A stretch of DNA of 64,000 bases from Streptomyces sp. NRRL S-87 (GTDB taxonomy: Bacteria > Actinomycetota > Actinomycetes > Streptomycetales > Streptomycetaceae), in NCBI RefSeq assembly GCF_000719335.1, contig NZ_JOGB01000034.1, positions 94,433 through 158,432 of the forward strand, in the 5' to 3' direction. Positions 36,428-45,169 of the stretch are shown here, piece after piece. The number at the start of each line of letters is the position of its first letter. Within the stretch, counting starts at the first letter, position 1. The notes beneath the pieces were generated by a model. It had not been told where the DNA came from, did not search any database, and worked only from the letters and a program-made list of their open reading frames with translations. Both the position numbers and the translations under genes were made by a program.

Positions 36428-36985
36428 TCAGCGGTGGTCGACGTGGCAGGTGTCCCGCTCCATCGTGCCGTCGGTCCCGGTGAGGACCACCTCGGACGTC
36501 ATGGCGGGGCTGGTCGCCGCCGCCACGGTGCAGATCAGCTGCTGGCGCGCCAGCGCGGGCAGGTCCCCGACCTTCGTGCCGGTCACGACCCGGACGGCGT
36601 CGTCCCCCGTCCTGTCGACGGCGTAGACGACCAGGTCGCCCGCCTCCCCCTTGGCGGGGTCCTGCCAGTCGGGCAGTGCGGTGGTCATGCCGGCGCCGCG
36701 CTCCCACGTGTTGGGCCCGGCGAGCAGCATCTTGACGAGGGCGCCGGGGGACGGTTTGTACACCGACTCCACGACGGTGCTGCGGATCACCGGGGTGAGT
36801 TCCCCCTTGCGGGAGACGAAGTAGAGCACGGGGCGCTCGTTCGCGGGGCCCGACAGGGAGAGCTTCGCGGGGGCGCCCGCCTCGACCACGTCCGTCCCCT
36901 GGATGCCGCAGCCGACGAGCAGGGCGGCGGCGAGCGTCGAGGCGCCCGCCGCGCCGGCGTACCGGACGACCGTGCGGACCCTCAC
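36428..36985 (-). CDS. Lipoprotein linked to a two-component system
   Basis: 185 residues. Lipoprotein signal with lipobox LLVGC. The mature part (VLYFVSRKGELTPVIRSTV, LVKMLLAGPNTWERGAGMTT) resembles a GerMN-like fold, common in actinobacterial lipoproteins beside sensor kinases (LpqB/CseA type). GTG overlaps the kinase stop (GTGA), so it is made together with the kinase and probably tunes its sensing outside the membrane. The order regulator-kinase-lipoprotein resembles afsQ-type loci, but no sigma-factor gene is nearby. Confidence 0.85.
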   Translation of the reverse strand: MRVRTVVRYAGAAGASTLAAALLVGCGIQGTDVVEAGAPAKLSLSGPANERPVLYFVSRKGELTPVIRSTVVESVYKPSPGALVKMLLAGPNTWERGAGMTTALPDWQDPAKGEAGDLVVYAVDRTGDDAVRVVTGTKVGDLPALARQQLICTVAAATSPAMTSEVVLTGTDGTMERDTCHVDHR

Positions 36986-38481
36986 TCGCCCGCCCCCAGC
37001 AGCAGTTCGTCGGCGGCCTCCGGGGGGCCGTCGCCGCCCGCCTCCAACGGCATCTCCACGGTGAAGACGGCGCCGCCCGCCGGTCCGTTCGCGGCGCGGA
37101 CGGTGCCGCCGTGCAGCCGTACGTTCTCGAGGGTGATGGCGAGTCCCAGGCCGCTGCCGGCCGAGCGCGTACGGGCGGCGTCGGCCTTGAAGAACCGGTC
37201 GAAGATGTGCGGCAGTACCTCGGCGGCGATGCCGGGCCCGCTGTCCGCGACCTCGGTGACCAGCCAGGCTCCGTCGCCCCGGTGCTCGGCGCGGGCGCTG
37301 ACCCGGACCGGGGCACCGCCGTGCCGCAGGGCGTTGCCGACCAGGTTGGCGAGGACGACGTCGAAACGGCGCGGGTCGAGCCGGGCCCGTACCCCGGGTT
37401 CGAGGTACGTGGACACCCGGGCGGGGTCGGTCCAGTGGCGGCGCTGCAGCGTGGCCCGGACGGCCTCGGCCACGTCGACCTCGTCCAGGTTGAGCTCGGC
37501 GGCGCGGGCGTCGAAACGGGAGATCTCCATGAGGTCTTCGACGAGCACGGCCAGCTTTCCGGTTTCCGTGCTGACCAGCCGGACGGCGGCGGCGGTGTCG
37601 GGGTCGAGGTGCTCGGCGTCCTCGTCGAGGACCTCGGTCACGGCGAGCATGCCGGCCAGCGGGGTGCGCAGCTCGTGCGAGACGTCGGCGGCGAAGCGGC
37701 GGGCGCGGGCCTCGGCGCGCTGGAGCTCCTCGACGGAGCGCTCCAGTTCGACGGCGGACTCGTTGAAGGTGTGGGCGAGGTCGGCGAGTTCGTCGGTGCC
37801 GTGGACCTCGATGCGGGTGTCGAGTTCGCCGCGGCCCAGTCGGCGGGCGGCCCGGCGCAGGTCCCGGACCGGGCGCAGGACGCCGCGGGCGGCCAGCAGG
37901 GCGGGCACGACGGCGACGGCGAGGGCGGGCAGCGCACCGTCCCGGGCCGCTCCGACCATGGCGTCGACGGTGCTCTCCTCGGCGGCGAGCGACATGACGC
38001 CGTAGAAGACCAGGCCGCTGGCCTCTCTGATCTCGCCGTGGGTGAAGACGGACGGCATGGCGACGACGAGCATCGGCCGGCCGTTCTGCGTCACCCGCTG
38101 GAAGGCTCCGTGCGGGTTGCCGCGGACCTGGTCGCGCAGGGTGTCGGTGACCGCGGTGGAGGGGACGCGGGTGCCGTTGGAGGAGATGCTGAGGGTGCCG
38201 TACTCGGCGAAGACGATCCAGGTGTGCGGCTTGCCGCGCCGGGCGATGTCCATCACCTGGGACTGGAGGATCTCGGGGTCGGGCGGCACGCTGCCCATGC
38301 CGAGGTTCTCGACCTGGTCGCGCAGGGTGGCCACGGCGGTGTCCTGGACCTGCTTGAGGACGGCCGTGCGGGCCTCGCGGTAGGTGAGGGCGGCGGTGGC
38401 GGCGGCGCTGATCGCCGCCACCAGCAGGAAGGCGGCGATGAGCCGGGTACGCAGACCGAGCCTGCCGGTCAGCTGTCTCAC
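36982..38481 (-). CDS. Sensor histidine kinase (OmpR-type partner)
   Basis: 499 residues. TM1 (about 14-34), an extracytoplasmic sensor of about 135 residues (WIVFAEYGTLSISSNG), TM2 (LPALAVAVVPALLAARGVL), HAMP, the H-box FAADVSHELRTPLAGML with the phospho-His, N-box VLANLVGNALRHGG, G1 DSGPGI, F FDRFFKADAARTRS and G2 SGLGLAI. It phosphorylates the response regulator encoded 7 bp upstream in the same transcript. The signal is unknown; the lipoprotein downstream suggests envelope stress. Confidence 0.95.
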   Translation of the reverse strand: MRQLTGRLGLRTRLIAAFLLVAAISAAATAALTYREARTAVLKQVQDTAVATLRDQVENLGMGSVPPDPEILQSQVMDIARRGKPHTWIVFAEYGTLSISSNGTRVPSTAVTDTLRDQVRGNPHGAFQRVTQNGRPMLVVAMPSVFTHGEIREASGLVFYGVMSLAAEESTVDAMVGAARDGALPALAVAVVPALLAARGVLRPVRDLRRAARRLGRGELDTRIEVHGTDELADLAHTFNESAVELERSVEELQRAEARARRFAADVSHELRTPLAGMLAVTEVLDEDAEHLDPDTAAAVRLVSTETGKLAVLVEDLMEISRFDARAAELNLDEVDVAEAVRATLQRRHWTDPARVSTYLEPGVRARLDPRRFDVVLANLVGNALRHGGAPVRVSARAEHRGDGAWLVTEVADSGPGIAAEVLPHIFDRFFKADAARTRSAGSGLGLAITLENVRLHGGTVRAANGPAGGAVFTVEMPLEAGGDGPPEAADELLLGAGE

Positions 38482-38488
38482 CGCGGGC

Positions 38489-39169
38489 TCACAGGGGGCC
38501 GAAGCGGTAGCCGAAGCCCCGCACGGTCTGTATGTAGCGCGGGGTGCGGGAGGAGTCCTCGATCTTGTGGCGCAGGCGGCGGACGCAGGCGTCCACCAGG
38601 CGGGCGTCGGCGTGGTAGCTGTGGTCCCACACGTATTCGAGCAGCTGCTGGCGGCTGAAGACCTGCTCGGGGGAGGCCGACAGGTGCAGCAGGAGCTTGA
38701 GCTCGCTGGGGGCCAGCGGCAGCCGCTCGCCGTTCTTGGCGACGGTGAGGCCGGCCCGGTCGATGGCGAGTTCGTCGTGGAAGTCGATGTCGGGGCGGGT
38801 ACCGGGGTCGGTCAGGCGGCGCAGCACCGCCTTGATGCGGGCCTCGATGACCTCGGTGCGGGCGGGTTTGACGATGTAGTCGTCGGCGCCGGCCTCGAGG
38901 CCGACGACGATGTCGAAGTCGTCGCCGCGCGCGGTGAGCATGATGATGGGCAGTTGGCTGGTCTCGCGGATGCGGCGGCACACCTGGACGCCGTTCATGC
39001 CGGGCAGCATCAGGTCGAGCAGCACCAGGTCCGGGCGGAACTCGGCGAGCGCGGCCAGTCCCCCCTCGCCCGTCTCGGCGGCCCGCACCTCGTGGCCGCG
39101 GCGGCGCAGGCCGAGGCCCACGCCCTCGCGGACGGACGGGTCGTCCTCGATCAGCAGTACGCGTGGCAT
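38489..39169 (-). CDS. OmpR/PhoB-family response regulator
   Basis: 226 residues. Receiver with acidic pair EDD, phospho-acceptor Asp in LVLLDLMLPGMNG, and Lys in DYIVKPART; C-terminal winged helix with SELKLLLHLSASPEQVFSR and VRRLRHKIEDSSRTPRYI. First gene of the regulator-kinase-lipoprotein operon. The sequence is close to the AfsQ1/CseB group, but context does not let one name it. Confidence 0.95.
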   Translation of the reverse strand: MPRVLLIEDDPSVREGVGLGLRRRGHEVRAAETGEGGLAALAEFRPDLVLLDLMLPGMNGVQVCRRIRETSQLPIIMLTARGDDFDIVVGLEAGADDYIVKPARTEVIEARIKAVLRRLTDPGTRPDIDFHDELAIDRAGLTVAKNGERLPLAPSELKLLLHLSASPEQVFSRQQLLEYVWDHSYHADARLVDACVRRLRHKIEDSSRTPRYIQTVRGFGYRFGPL

Positions 39170-39272
39170 TGCGTCAGTATCCCAGTCGGTTCATGCGCGG
39201 TTCGTCCCCCCAGGCCGTCTCGTCCGGGTCTTGCCTGCCCGGGCTTGACCGGCAGGATCCGAAAGGGACGAC

Positions 39273-40949
39273 CTAGCGGCGGAGGCGCGCGCGGACGGAG
39301 TCGGTCAGGTCGGTGATCTCGGTCACCCGCAGCGGGCGGGCGAGCAGGGCGAGGGCGGCGGCCAGCACGAGCGTGCCGGCGGCCGCGGCGGCCAGGTGGC
39401 CGAACCCGTCGGCGGCCCGGGCGGCGAGGTGGCCGAGGACGGCGGCGGGTACGGCGGCCACCAGGAGGCGCACGTGGGTGCCGAGGGCGCCGGAGCGCAG
39501 GACGGGGCCGCCGCCCAGCCGCCGGTTCAGGGTGTACGCCGTGACGGCGCAGCCGGCGAAGAGCGCGAGGGCGTACGCGCCGGCCATGCCGGTGACCGCC
39601 CAGCGGGCGGGCAGCAGGAGGTACGCGGCGAAGGACAGGCCGGCGTTGAGGGTGGCGATGACGAGGTTGAGGAAGAACGGGGTGCGGGTGTCGGAGAGGG
39701 CGTAGAAGCCGCGGGAGAGCACGTACTGCCCGGAGAAGGCGATCAGGCCGGGGGCGAAGGCCGCGAGCATGCCGGCCATGACCGCGGTGTCGGCGGCTCC
39801 GGTGCGGCCGTACTCGAAGACGCTGCCCATCACCCAGGGGGCGAGGGCTGCCAGCAGGCAGGCGGCCGGGACGATGACGGCGGCGCTGGAGCGCAGCGCG
39901 TAGGACACGTCGCGGCGTACGGCGGCCAGGTCGCCGTCGGCGGCCGCGCCGCTCATCCGCGGCATCAGGGCGGTGACGAGGGAGACGGTGACGATGCCCT
40001 GCGGGACCATCCACAGCAGGTAGGCGTTGCTGTAGGCGGTGTAGCCGGCGCCACCGGACACGCCCTCGGCCACCGCCGTCGAGCCGGTGGTGGTGGCCAG
40101 GCGGGTCACGACCCAGTAGGCGAGCTGATTGGTGAGGACGAGCAGCACGAGCCAGCCGGCGGAGCGCAGCGGCCGGGCCAGACCGCTGCCGCGCCAGTCG
40201 AAGCGGGGCCGCCAGCGGAAGCCGGCGGACCGCAGGGACGGGACGAGGGCGAGGGCCTGGACGACGATGCCCGCGGTGGTGCCCCAGCCGAGCAGTCGGG
40301 TCTCGGCCGGGGTCAGGCCGTCGCCGGCGCCGTGGGCGACGGCGAGGTAGAGGCCGAAGACGGCGACCACGACGAGGTTGTTGAGGACCGGGGTCCACAT
40401 CATCGCGCCGAACCGGCCACGGGCGTTGAGCACCTGACCGAGGAGGGTGAACAGCCCGTAGAAGAAGATCTGCGGCAGGCAGTAGCGGGCGAGGGCGACG
40501 GTCAGCTCGGCCTGCGCGCCGGTGTAGTCGGTGTACGCGGCGACGAGGGCCGGCGCGGCGAGCACGGCGGCGGCGGTGAGCACGACCAGGGCCGCGGTGC
40601 AGACGGTCAGCAGGCGGTCGGTGTACGCGGCGCCGCCGTCGGGGTGCTCCTTGGCGGCGCGGACCAGCTCGGGGACGAAGACCGCGTTGAGGGCGCCGCC
40701 GATGAGCAGGATGTAGACCATGTTCGGGACGGTGTTGGCCACCGCGTAGCCGTCGCCGAGCAGCGTGGTGCCCAGTGCCGCGGTCACGATCGCGGAGCGG
40801 ACGAAGCCGGTGGCGCGGGAGACCACCGATCCGACGGCCATGAGGGCGCCACTGCGCAGGACGGAGGACTTCTTGGGGGCGGCGTGCGCGGGGCCGCGGC
40901 CGGTGACGGCGGTGCCGGACGCGGCGGCGTCCGCGGAGGTCGCGGTCAC
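39273..40949 (-). CDS. murJ: MurJ/MviN-type lipid II flippase
   Basis: 558 residues, about 14 membrane segments. MurJ features: GSVVSRATGFVRSAIVTAAL at the N-terminus, NTVPNMVYILLIGGALNAVFV, FFYGLFTLLGQVLNARGRFG, WMVPQGIVTVSLVTALMPRM and SRGFYALSDTRTPF. It should move lipid II (or a related isoprenoid-linked precursor) across the membrane. GTG overlaps the stop of the FemX-like gene (GTGA), so a bridge-adding enzyme and a flippase are coupled. It may be a second MurJ paralogue rather than the housekeeping one, since it is not near the origin-linked or parB/trx genes where a housekeeping mviN is often found. Confidence 0.9.
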   Translation of the reverse strand: MTATSADAAASGTAVTGRGPAHAAPKKSSVLRSGALMAVGSVVSRATGFVRSAIVTAALGTTLLGDGYAVANTVPNMVYILLIGGALNAVFVPELVRAAKEHPDGGAAYTDRLLTVCTAALVVLTAAAVLAAPALVAAYTDYTGAQAELTVALARYCLPQIFFYGLFTLLGQVLNARGRFGAMMWTPVLNNLVVVAVFGLYLAVAHGAGDGLTPAETRLLGWGTTAGIVVQALALVPSLRSAGFRWRPRFDWRGSGLARPLRSAGWLVLLVLTNQLAYWVVTRLATTTGSTAVAEGVSGGAGYTAYSNAYLLWMVPQGIVTVSLVTALMPRMSGAAADGDLAAVRRDVSYALRSSAAVIVPAACLLAALAPWVMGSVFEYGRTGAADTAVMAGMLAAFAPGLIAFSGQYVLSRGFYALSDTRTPFFLNLVIATLNAGLSFAAYLLLPARWAVTGMAGAYALALFAGCAVTAYTLNRRLGGGPVLRSGALGTHVRLLVAAVPAAVLGHLAARAADGFGHLAAAAAGTLVLAAALALLARPLRVTEITDLTDSVRARLRR

Positions 40950-42112
40950 CGGCGGGCCAGGTACGCCTGGAAGGCGCGGTAGAGCGCGTGGTTGGCGGGT
41001 CCGGCCATGGGGATCTCCCACTCTCCGAGGGTCTCGACGACGTGTCCCCCGGTGCCGAGCTTCCAGCGCATGAGGCCGAACGAGCGTTCTTCGGGGTCGA
41101 GGGTGGAGGGTACCCCGCGCATGTCGTACTCGTCGGCGCCGAGGCCGTGGGCGTCGCACATCATGCGCCACTGCAGGGCGTTGCTGGGGCGGACCTCGCG
41201 GCGGTGGTCGGCGGAGGCGCCGGTCTGGTACCAGACCCGCCTGCCGGCGACGATCATGGTGTGGGCGGCCAGGACCTCGCCCTGGTACGTCGCCAGGTAG
41301 AGGCGCATGCGACCGGGCTCCTCGGCGTTGAGGGCGGCGTACTGGCGCTCGTAGTACGCCAGGGAGCGGCCCAGCCGGAAGCCGTCGCGCTCCTCGGTGA
41401 TGCGCAGCAGCCGGTAGAACTCGGGCAGGTCGGCAGCGGTGCCGACGACGGTCTCGACGCCGCTCTTCTGCGCCTTGCGTATGTTGCGCCGCCACTCCTG
41501 GTTCAGGCCGGACCACAGGTCGTCGAGGGAGCGGCCGGCCAGCGGCACGCGGAAGACGTGGCGGGGCTGGGCGTCGCCGTCGTCCTCGCCGCCGCAGCGC
41601 TTCCACCCGCGGCTGCGCAGCCGGTCGGCGAGGGCGGCGCCCATCGGGTCGACCTCGGTGGCCAGGACGTCGGAGACCTGGCGGCCCGGGCCGGTGGCGG
41701 CCTTGACCGTGGCGGCGTCCCAGCGGCGGTAGGCGGGGGTGGGGCCGATGCGCACGGCGAAGGCGCCCTGGCCGCGCAGGTGGCGGACGAGGGGTTCCAG
41801 CCAGCGGTCCACGTCGGGATCGGCCCAGTCGGCGACCGGGCCCTCGGGAAGGTAGGCGAAGTATTTGCGGGTCCCGGGGAATTGGCGATAGAGAACGAGC
41901 GCCGCCCCGGTGGTCTCCCCGGACGGCGTCTGCCATCCGACCGTTTCCGCGCGCCACTGGTCCTTCACCTCCGCCCATGACGGGTACTGCAGGAAGCTCG
42001 CCCGCCCGTGGGCGTCGAGGAACGAGCGGTAGTAGCCGGCGTCCAGGGTGCGGATCCGGAGCTCCCGGTCCTGCTGGTGCGGGGGGTTGGTGGTGACGAG
42101 CAACGCGCACAC
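40946..42112 (-). CDS. femX: FemX/FemA-type peptidoglycan bridge aminoacyltransferase
   Basis: 388 residues, double-GNAT Fem fold: SFLQYPSWAEVKDQWRAET, GAFAVRIGPTP, SGLNQEWRRNIRKAQKSGVE, AHTMIVAGRRVWYQTGASA and NALQWRMMCDAHGLGADEYD followed by DMRGV. In Streptomyces FemX adds the glycine branch to lipid II. The gene feeds directly into murJ. Start is uncertain: GTG 42112 has AGGAAGG 8 nt upstream; TTG 42103 is possible, and the frame is open further upstream. Confidence 0.9.
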   Translation of the reverse strand: MCALLVTTNPPHQQDRELRIRTLDAGYYRSFLDAHGRASFLQYPSWAEVKDQWRAETVGWQTPSGETTGAALVLYRQFPGTRKYFAYLPEGPVADWADPDVDRWLEPLVRHLRGQGAFAVRIGPTPAYRRWDAATVKAATGPGRQVSDVLATEVDPMGAALADRLRSRGWKRCGGEDDGDAQPRHVFRVPLAGRSLDDLWSGLNQEWRRNIRKAQKSGVETVVGTAADLPEFYRLLRITEERDGFRLGRSLAYYERQYAALNAEEPGRMRLYLATYQGEVLAAHTMIVAGRRVWYQTGASADHRREVRPSNALQWRMMCDAHGLGADEYDMRGVPSTLDPEERSFGLMRWKLGTGGHVVETLGEWEIPMAGPANHALYRAFQAYLARR

Positions 42113-42325
42113 GGCGAGGGCCTTCCTGTACGTCCTAGCGGGATGCACAGGACTCTCACAGGGGTGCGTGACCGGATCGCGCGGCGAATGTGACCGGACC
42201 ATGACCGTTCTGCTGCGGTCGACGTCACAACGCGAAATCCCGACTCTTCTCGCGGAATCCGCAACCTATCGTCGCCGTATCCGCTCCTACTTTGCGGACA
42301 TACACAGTTTTTCGGAGGGGTTTCG

Positions 42326-43570
42326 TTGAGCCGTTCACGCCGTACCGCCGCCCTGTCGCGCCGCCGGGTCCTCGCCGGACGCGGGCGCCATGCCGCGATC
42401 GCGGGCACCGCGGTCCTGGCCGCCGCGCTGTCCGCCTGCTCGGGGTCCGGCGGTGCGGACAGCGGGGCGGGGAAGGCCGACATGAAGAACAAGGCGCCGA
42501 TGGCCATTTCCGTGAACGCGACGGGCGGCAAGGCCAAGGCGGGCGAGCCGGTGAAGGTGACGGTCGCGGCGGGCAAGCTGACGTCGGTGAAGGTGACCGA
42601 CACCAAGGGCGGCGAGCTGGCCGGCCGGATAGCCCCCGACGGCCGCAGCTGGACCTCGGAGCGCAACGCGGCGCCGGGTACCTCGTACAAGGTCGAGGCG
42701 AAGAGCAACGAGGGCGGCTCGGCCACCTCCGCCTTCGCGACGGACGCCGCCGACAAGGTCAACAAGATCACCATCATGCCCGGCAAGGGCGGCACCTACG
42801 GCGTGGGCCAGCCCATCTCGCTGGTCTTCGACAACCCGGTCAAGAACAAGGCCGCGGTCGAGCGGCAGCTGAAGGTGACCACCTCGAACGGCACCGAGGG
42901 CTCCTGGGGCTGGATGAAGGACTACTCGGGCAACGACCGGGTGGACTGGCGGCCGAAGGACTACTGGAAGGCCGGCACCGAGGTCAAGCTCCAGATGAAC
43001 CTCAACGGCGTCGACTCGGGCCCCGGCGGCGGCTACTTCGTGCGCGACTACAACACCGGCTTCACCATCGGCAAGGACCAGCGGATCACGGTGGACCTCG
43101 ACGCCCACCAGCTGGTCATGACCCGCGACGGGCAGCAGGTGAAGAAGATCCCGATCTCGGCCGGCACGCCCGGCGGCCAGAAGGCCTCCTGGCTGGGCAA
43201 GATGGTGGTGATGGCGAAGGAGGGCACCATCCGGATGGACTCCCAGACGGTGGGCCTGGGCGACGCCTACGACAAGATGGTCGACTACTCGATGCGACTG
43301 ACCTGGTCGGGCATGTACGCGCACGCGGCGCCGTGGAACGAGGGCAACTTCGGCGTCCGGAACTCCTCCTCGGGCTGCGTCGGGATGAGCACCTCGAACG
43401 CCTCCGACCTGTACGCCGCCGTGCAGCCGGGCGACCCGTTCGAAGTGACCGGCTCGGGCTCGAAGGGCAAGGCGGACGTGGGCAACGGCTACGGCGAGTG
43501 GAACCTGTCCTGGGCCGACTGGCAGGCCAAGAGCGCCCTGGCCAGCAACCAGGGCGGCACCGACTCCTGA
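42326..43570 (+). CDS. L,D-transpeptidase lipoprotein (Ig-like domains + YkuD)
   Basis: 414 residues. The TTG start has GGAGGGG 5 nt upstream. The N-terminus holds a twin-arginine-like SRRRVLAG followed by lipobox LSAC. Two Ig-like domains (about 50-140 and 145-250) precede a YkuD catalytic domain (RITVDLDAHQLVMTRDGQQV) with the catalytic pattern HAAPWNEGNFG and SSGCVGMS (His and Cys). It makes 3-3 cross-links in peptidoglycan, the main cross-links in actinobacterial poles and spores. It is divergent from the femX-murJ operon, so substrate supply and cross-linking lie back to back. Confidence 0.93.
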   Translation: MSRSRRTAALSRRRVLAGRGRHAAIAGTAVLAAALSACSGSGGADSGAGKADMKNKAPMAISVNATGGKAKAGEPVKVTVAAGKLTSVKVTDTKGGELAGRIAPDGRSWTSERNAAPGTSYKVEAKSNEGGSATSAFATDAADKVNKITIMPGKGGTYGVGQPISLVFDNPVKNKAAVERQLKVTTSNGTEGSWGWMKDYSGNDRVDWRPKDYWKAGTEVKLQMNLNGVDSGPGGGYFVRDYNTGFTIGKDQRITVDLDAHQLVMTRDGQQVKKIPISAGTPGGQKASWLGKMVVMAKEGTIRMDSQTVGLGDAYDKMVDYSMRLTWSGMYAHAAPWNEGNFGVRNSSSGCVGMSTSNASDLYAAVQPGDPFEVTGSGSKGKADVGNGYGEWNLSWADWQAKSALASNQGGTDS

Positions 43571-43791
43571 CCCCACCGGCGCGCAGCTGACCTTCTGCTC
43601 ACCGGCGACCGATCCCTCGTACGTCTCGGTCCCGCTGCGCGAGCAGTGATCTCCGGCTGCCGCCGGCCCGGGGCGGTCACTCCGTTTCTCCTGCCCTCCA
43701 CCCCTCTCGGCGTGCTTCGGCCGGACGCAAACTATCCGCCCGGGAGGGGCACTTCACCTCGACACGCATAAGGGCGGCATAAAGCCTACGG
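43571..43791. other. Convergent gap without recognisable feature
   Basis: About 220 bp between the ends of the L,D-transpeptidase and the small hypothetical gene. No clear hairpin, promoter or short gene was seen. Confidence 0.4.
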
Positions 43792-44232
43792 TCAGCCTTC
43801 GGAGGCCTCCGCGTACACCTGGTAGAGCTCCGGAGAGCCGGTCACCGCCCAGGAGACGCCCGCCTCGACCACGTTCAGCTCACGCCCGGAGGCCAGCCGG
43901 ATCACCGGCTGGCCACTGGGCCACACGTGCCAGCCGGCGCCGGGGACGGTACGGATGATCACGGTGCCGAGGTACAGCCCGGCGTCGTTCCCGAGCCACG
44001 GCACGGCCTCCGGATCCCGGCGCCAGCGCGGCATCAGCTGGTCGAGGGCCTCCAACGAGGCGGGCGTCTCATCGAGTTCGAGGCCCGCCGCCCCCGCCTG
44101 GACCCGGAGCAGCTCGCACTCCGAGAACAGCTCGACCACACCCTCCGGATCCTCGGCCAGGGCGAGGGCCAGCGCCCGCCCTTGTCCGGATTCGTTCCGC
44201 TTTCGCCAGGTGTCCAGAAAGGGGATGTTCAT
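43792..44232 (-). CDS. Small conserved actinobacterial protein (DUF6278-like)
   Basis: 146 residues, no signal or membrane segment. Conserved-looking core: ECELLRVQAGAAGLELDETP, SLEALDQLMPRWRRDPEAV, WLGNDAGLYLGTVIIRTVPG, GWHVWPSGQPVIRLASGREL. The pattern matches what I recall of the DUF6278 family of Streptomyces; this was not checked. Function unknown. Single gene. Confidence 0.75.
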   Translation of the reverse strand: MNIPFLDTWRKRNESGQGRALALALAEDPEGVVELFSECELLRVQAGAAGLELDETPASLEALDQLMPRWRRDPEAVPWLGNDAGLYLGTVIIRTVPGAGWHVWPSGQPVIRLASGRELNVVEAGVSWAVTGSPELYQVYAEASEG

Positions 44233-44316
44233 CCGTCCAGCGTCGCACCCCCACCCGGCCGGGCGCCACAGGCGCGCCCGCCCCGGATCCGCGTGGGGGC
44301 GCGCCCGGAGGGCCGG

Positions 44317-45096
44317 TCAGAGCTCCAGGTCGACGACCACCGGGGCGTGGTCGGAGGCACCCTTGCCCTTGCGCTCCTCGCGGTCCACGTACGCGTCCTT
44401 GACCGCCTTCTGGAAGGCGGGGTTGGCGTACACCAGGTCGATGCGCATGCCCCGGTTCTTCGGGAAGGCCAGCTGGCGGTAGTCCCAGTACGTGAACGGG
44501 TGGTCGTACTTCAGCGGGCGCGGCACTACGTCCGTCAGGCCGGCGGCGCGCAGCGCCTCCAGGGCGGCCCGCTCCGGGGCGGAGACGTGGGTGAGGCCGT
44601 CGAAGGCCGCGATGTCCCACACGTCGGCGTCCGTGGGCGCCACGTTGTAGTCCCCGAGGACCGCGAAGGGGCGGTCGCCCGCCGCGTCCTGCCCGACCGC
44701 GGTGGTCAGGGCGCGGAACCAGTCCAGCTTGTACCCGTAGTGGTCGTGCGCGACCTCGCGGCCGTTGGGCACGTACACCGACCAGACCCGCACCCCGCCG
44801 CAGGTGGCGGAGATGGCGCGGGGCTCGTCGACACCCTCGTAGAGGGGGCCGCCGGTCAGCCCCGCCACCACGTCCTCCATGCCGACCTTCGACAGCAGGG
44901 CCACCCCGTTCCACCGGCCCGTGGCGTTGACGGCCGACTCGTACCCCAGCTCACGCAGCTCGGCGTGCGGGAACTGCTCGGCGGAGCACTTGGTCTCCTG
45001 GATGCACAGCACGTCGGTGCCGCTGTTCTCCAGCCAGGCCAGGAGACGCGGCAGCCGGGCGGTGATCGAGTTGACGTTCCAGGTGGCGATACGCAT
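44317..45096 (-). CDS. xth: Exodeoxyribonuclease III
   Basis: 259 residues of the ExoIII/APE endonuclease fold: RIATWNVNSITARLPRLLAW, CIQETKCSAEQFP, GVALLSKVG, VWSVYVPNGREV, FAVLGDYNVAPTDADVWD, YWDYRQLAFPKNRGMRIDLV and the final GASDHAPVVVDLEL with the catalytic Asp-His. It cuts abasic sites and degrades 3' ends in base-excision repair. ATG is the natural start. Lies 70 bp downstream of the MBL-fold gene and may be cotranscribed. Confidence 0.95.
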   Translation of the reverse strand: MRIATWNVNSITARLPRLLAWLENSGTDVLCIQETKCSAEQFPHAELRELGYESAVNATGRWNGVALLSKVGMEDVVAGLTGGPLYEGVDEPRAISATCGGVRVWSVYVPNGREVAHDHYGYKLDWFRALTTAVGQDAAGDRPFAVLGDYNVAPTDADVWDIAAFDGLTHVSAPERAALEALRAAGLTDVVPRPLKYDHPFTYWDYRQLAFPKNRGMRIDLVYANPAFQKAVKDAYVDREERKGKGASDHAPVVVDLEL

Positions 45097-45169
45097 GGAG
45101 CCAACCTACCGCCCGGCTGTGACAGTCACCCGGACGGCCACGGGAGCGTCACGGCCCGTGGCCCCGGGT

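Noticed and set aside
36428..39169. Naming the two-component operon afsQ1-afsQ2
   Set aside because: Gene order fits, but no sigma-factor gene is divergent here and sequence likeness alone does not separate AfsQ from CseB-type systems.
42200..42325. ECF (SigE-type) promoter before the L,D-transpeptidase
   Set aside because: GGAAT- and AAC-like words occur, but none has a partner -10 at the right spacing.
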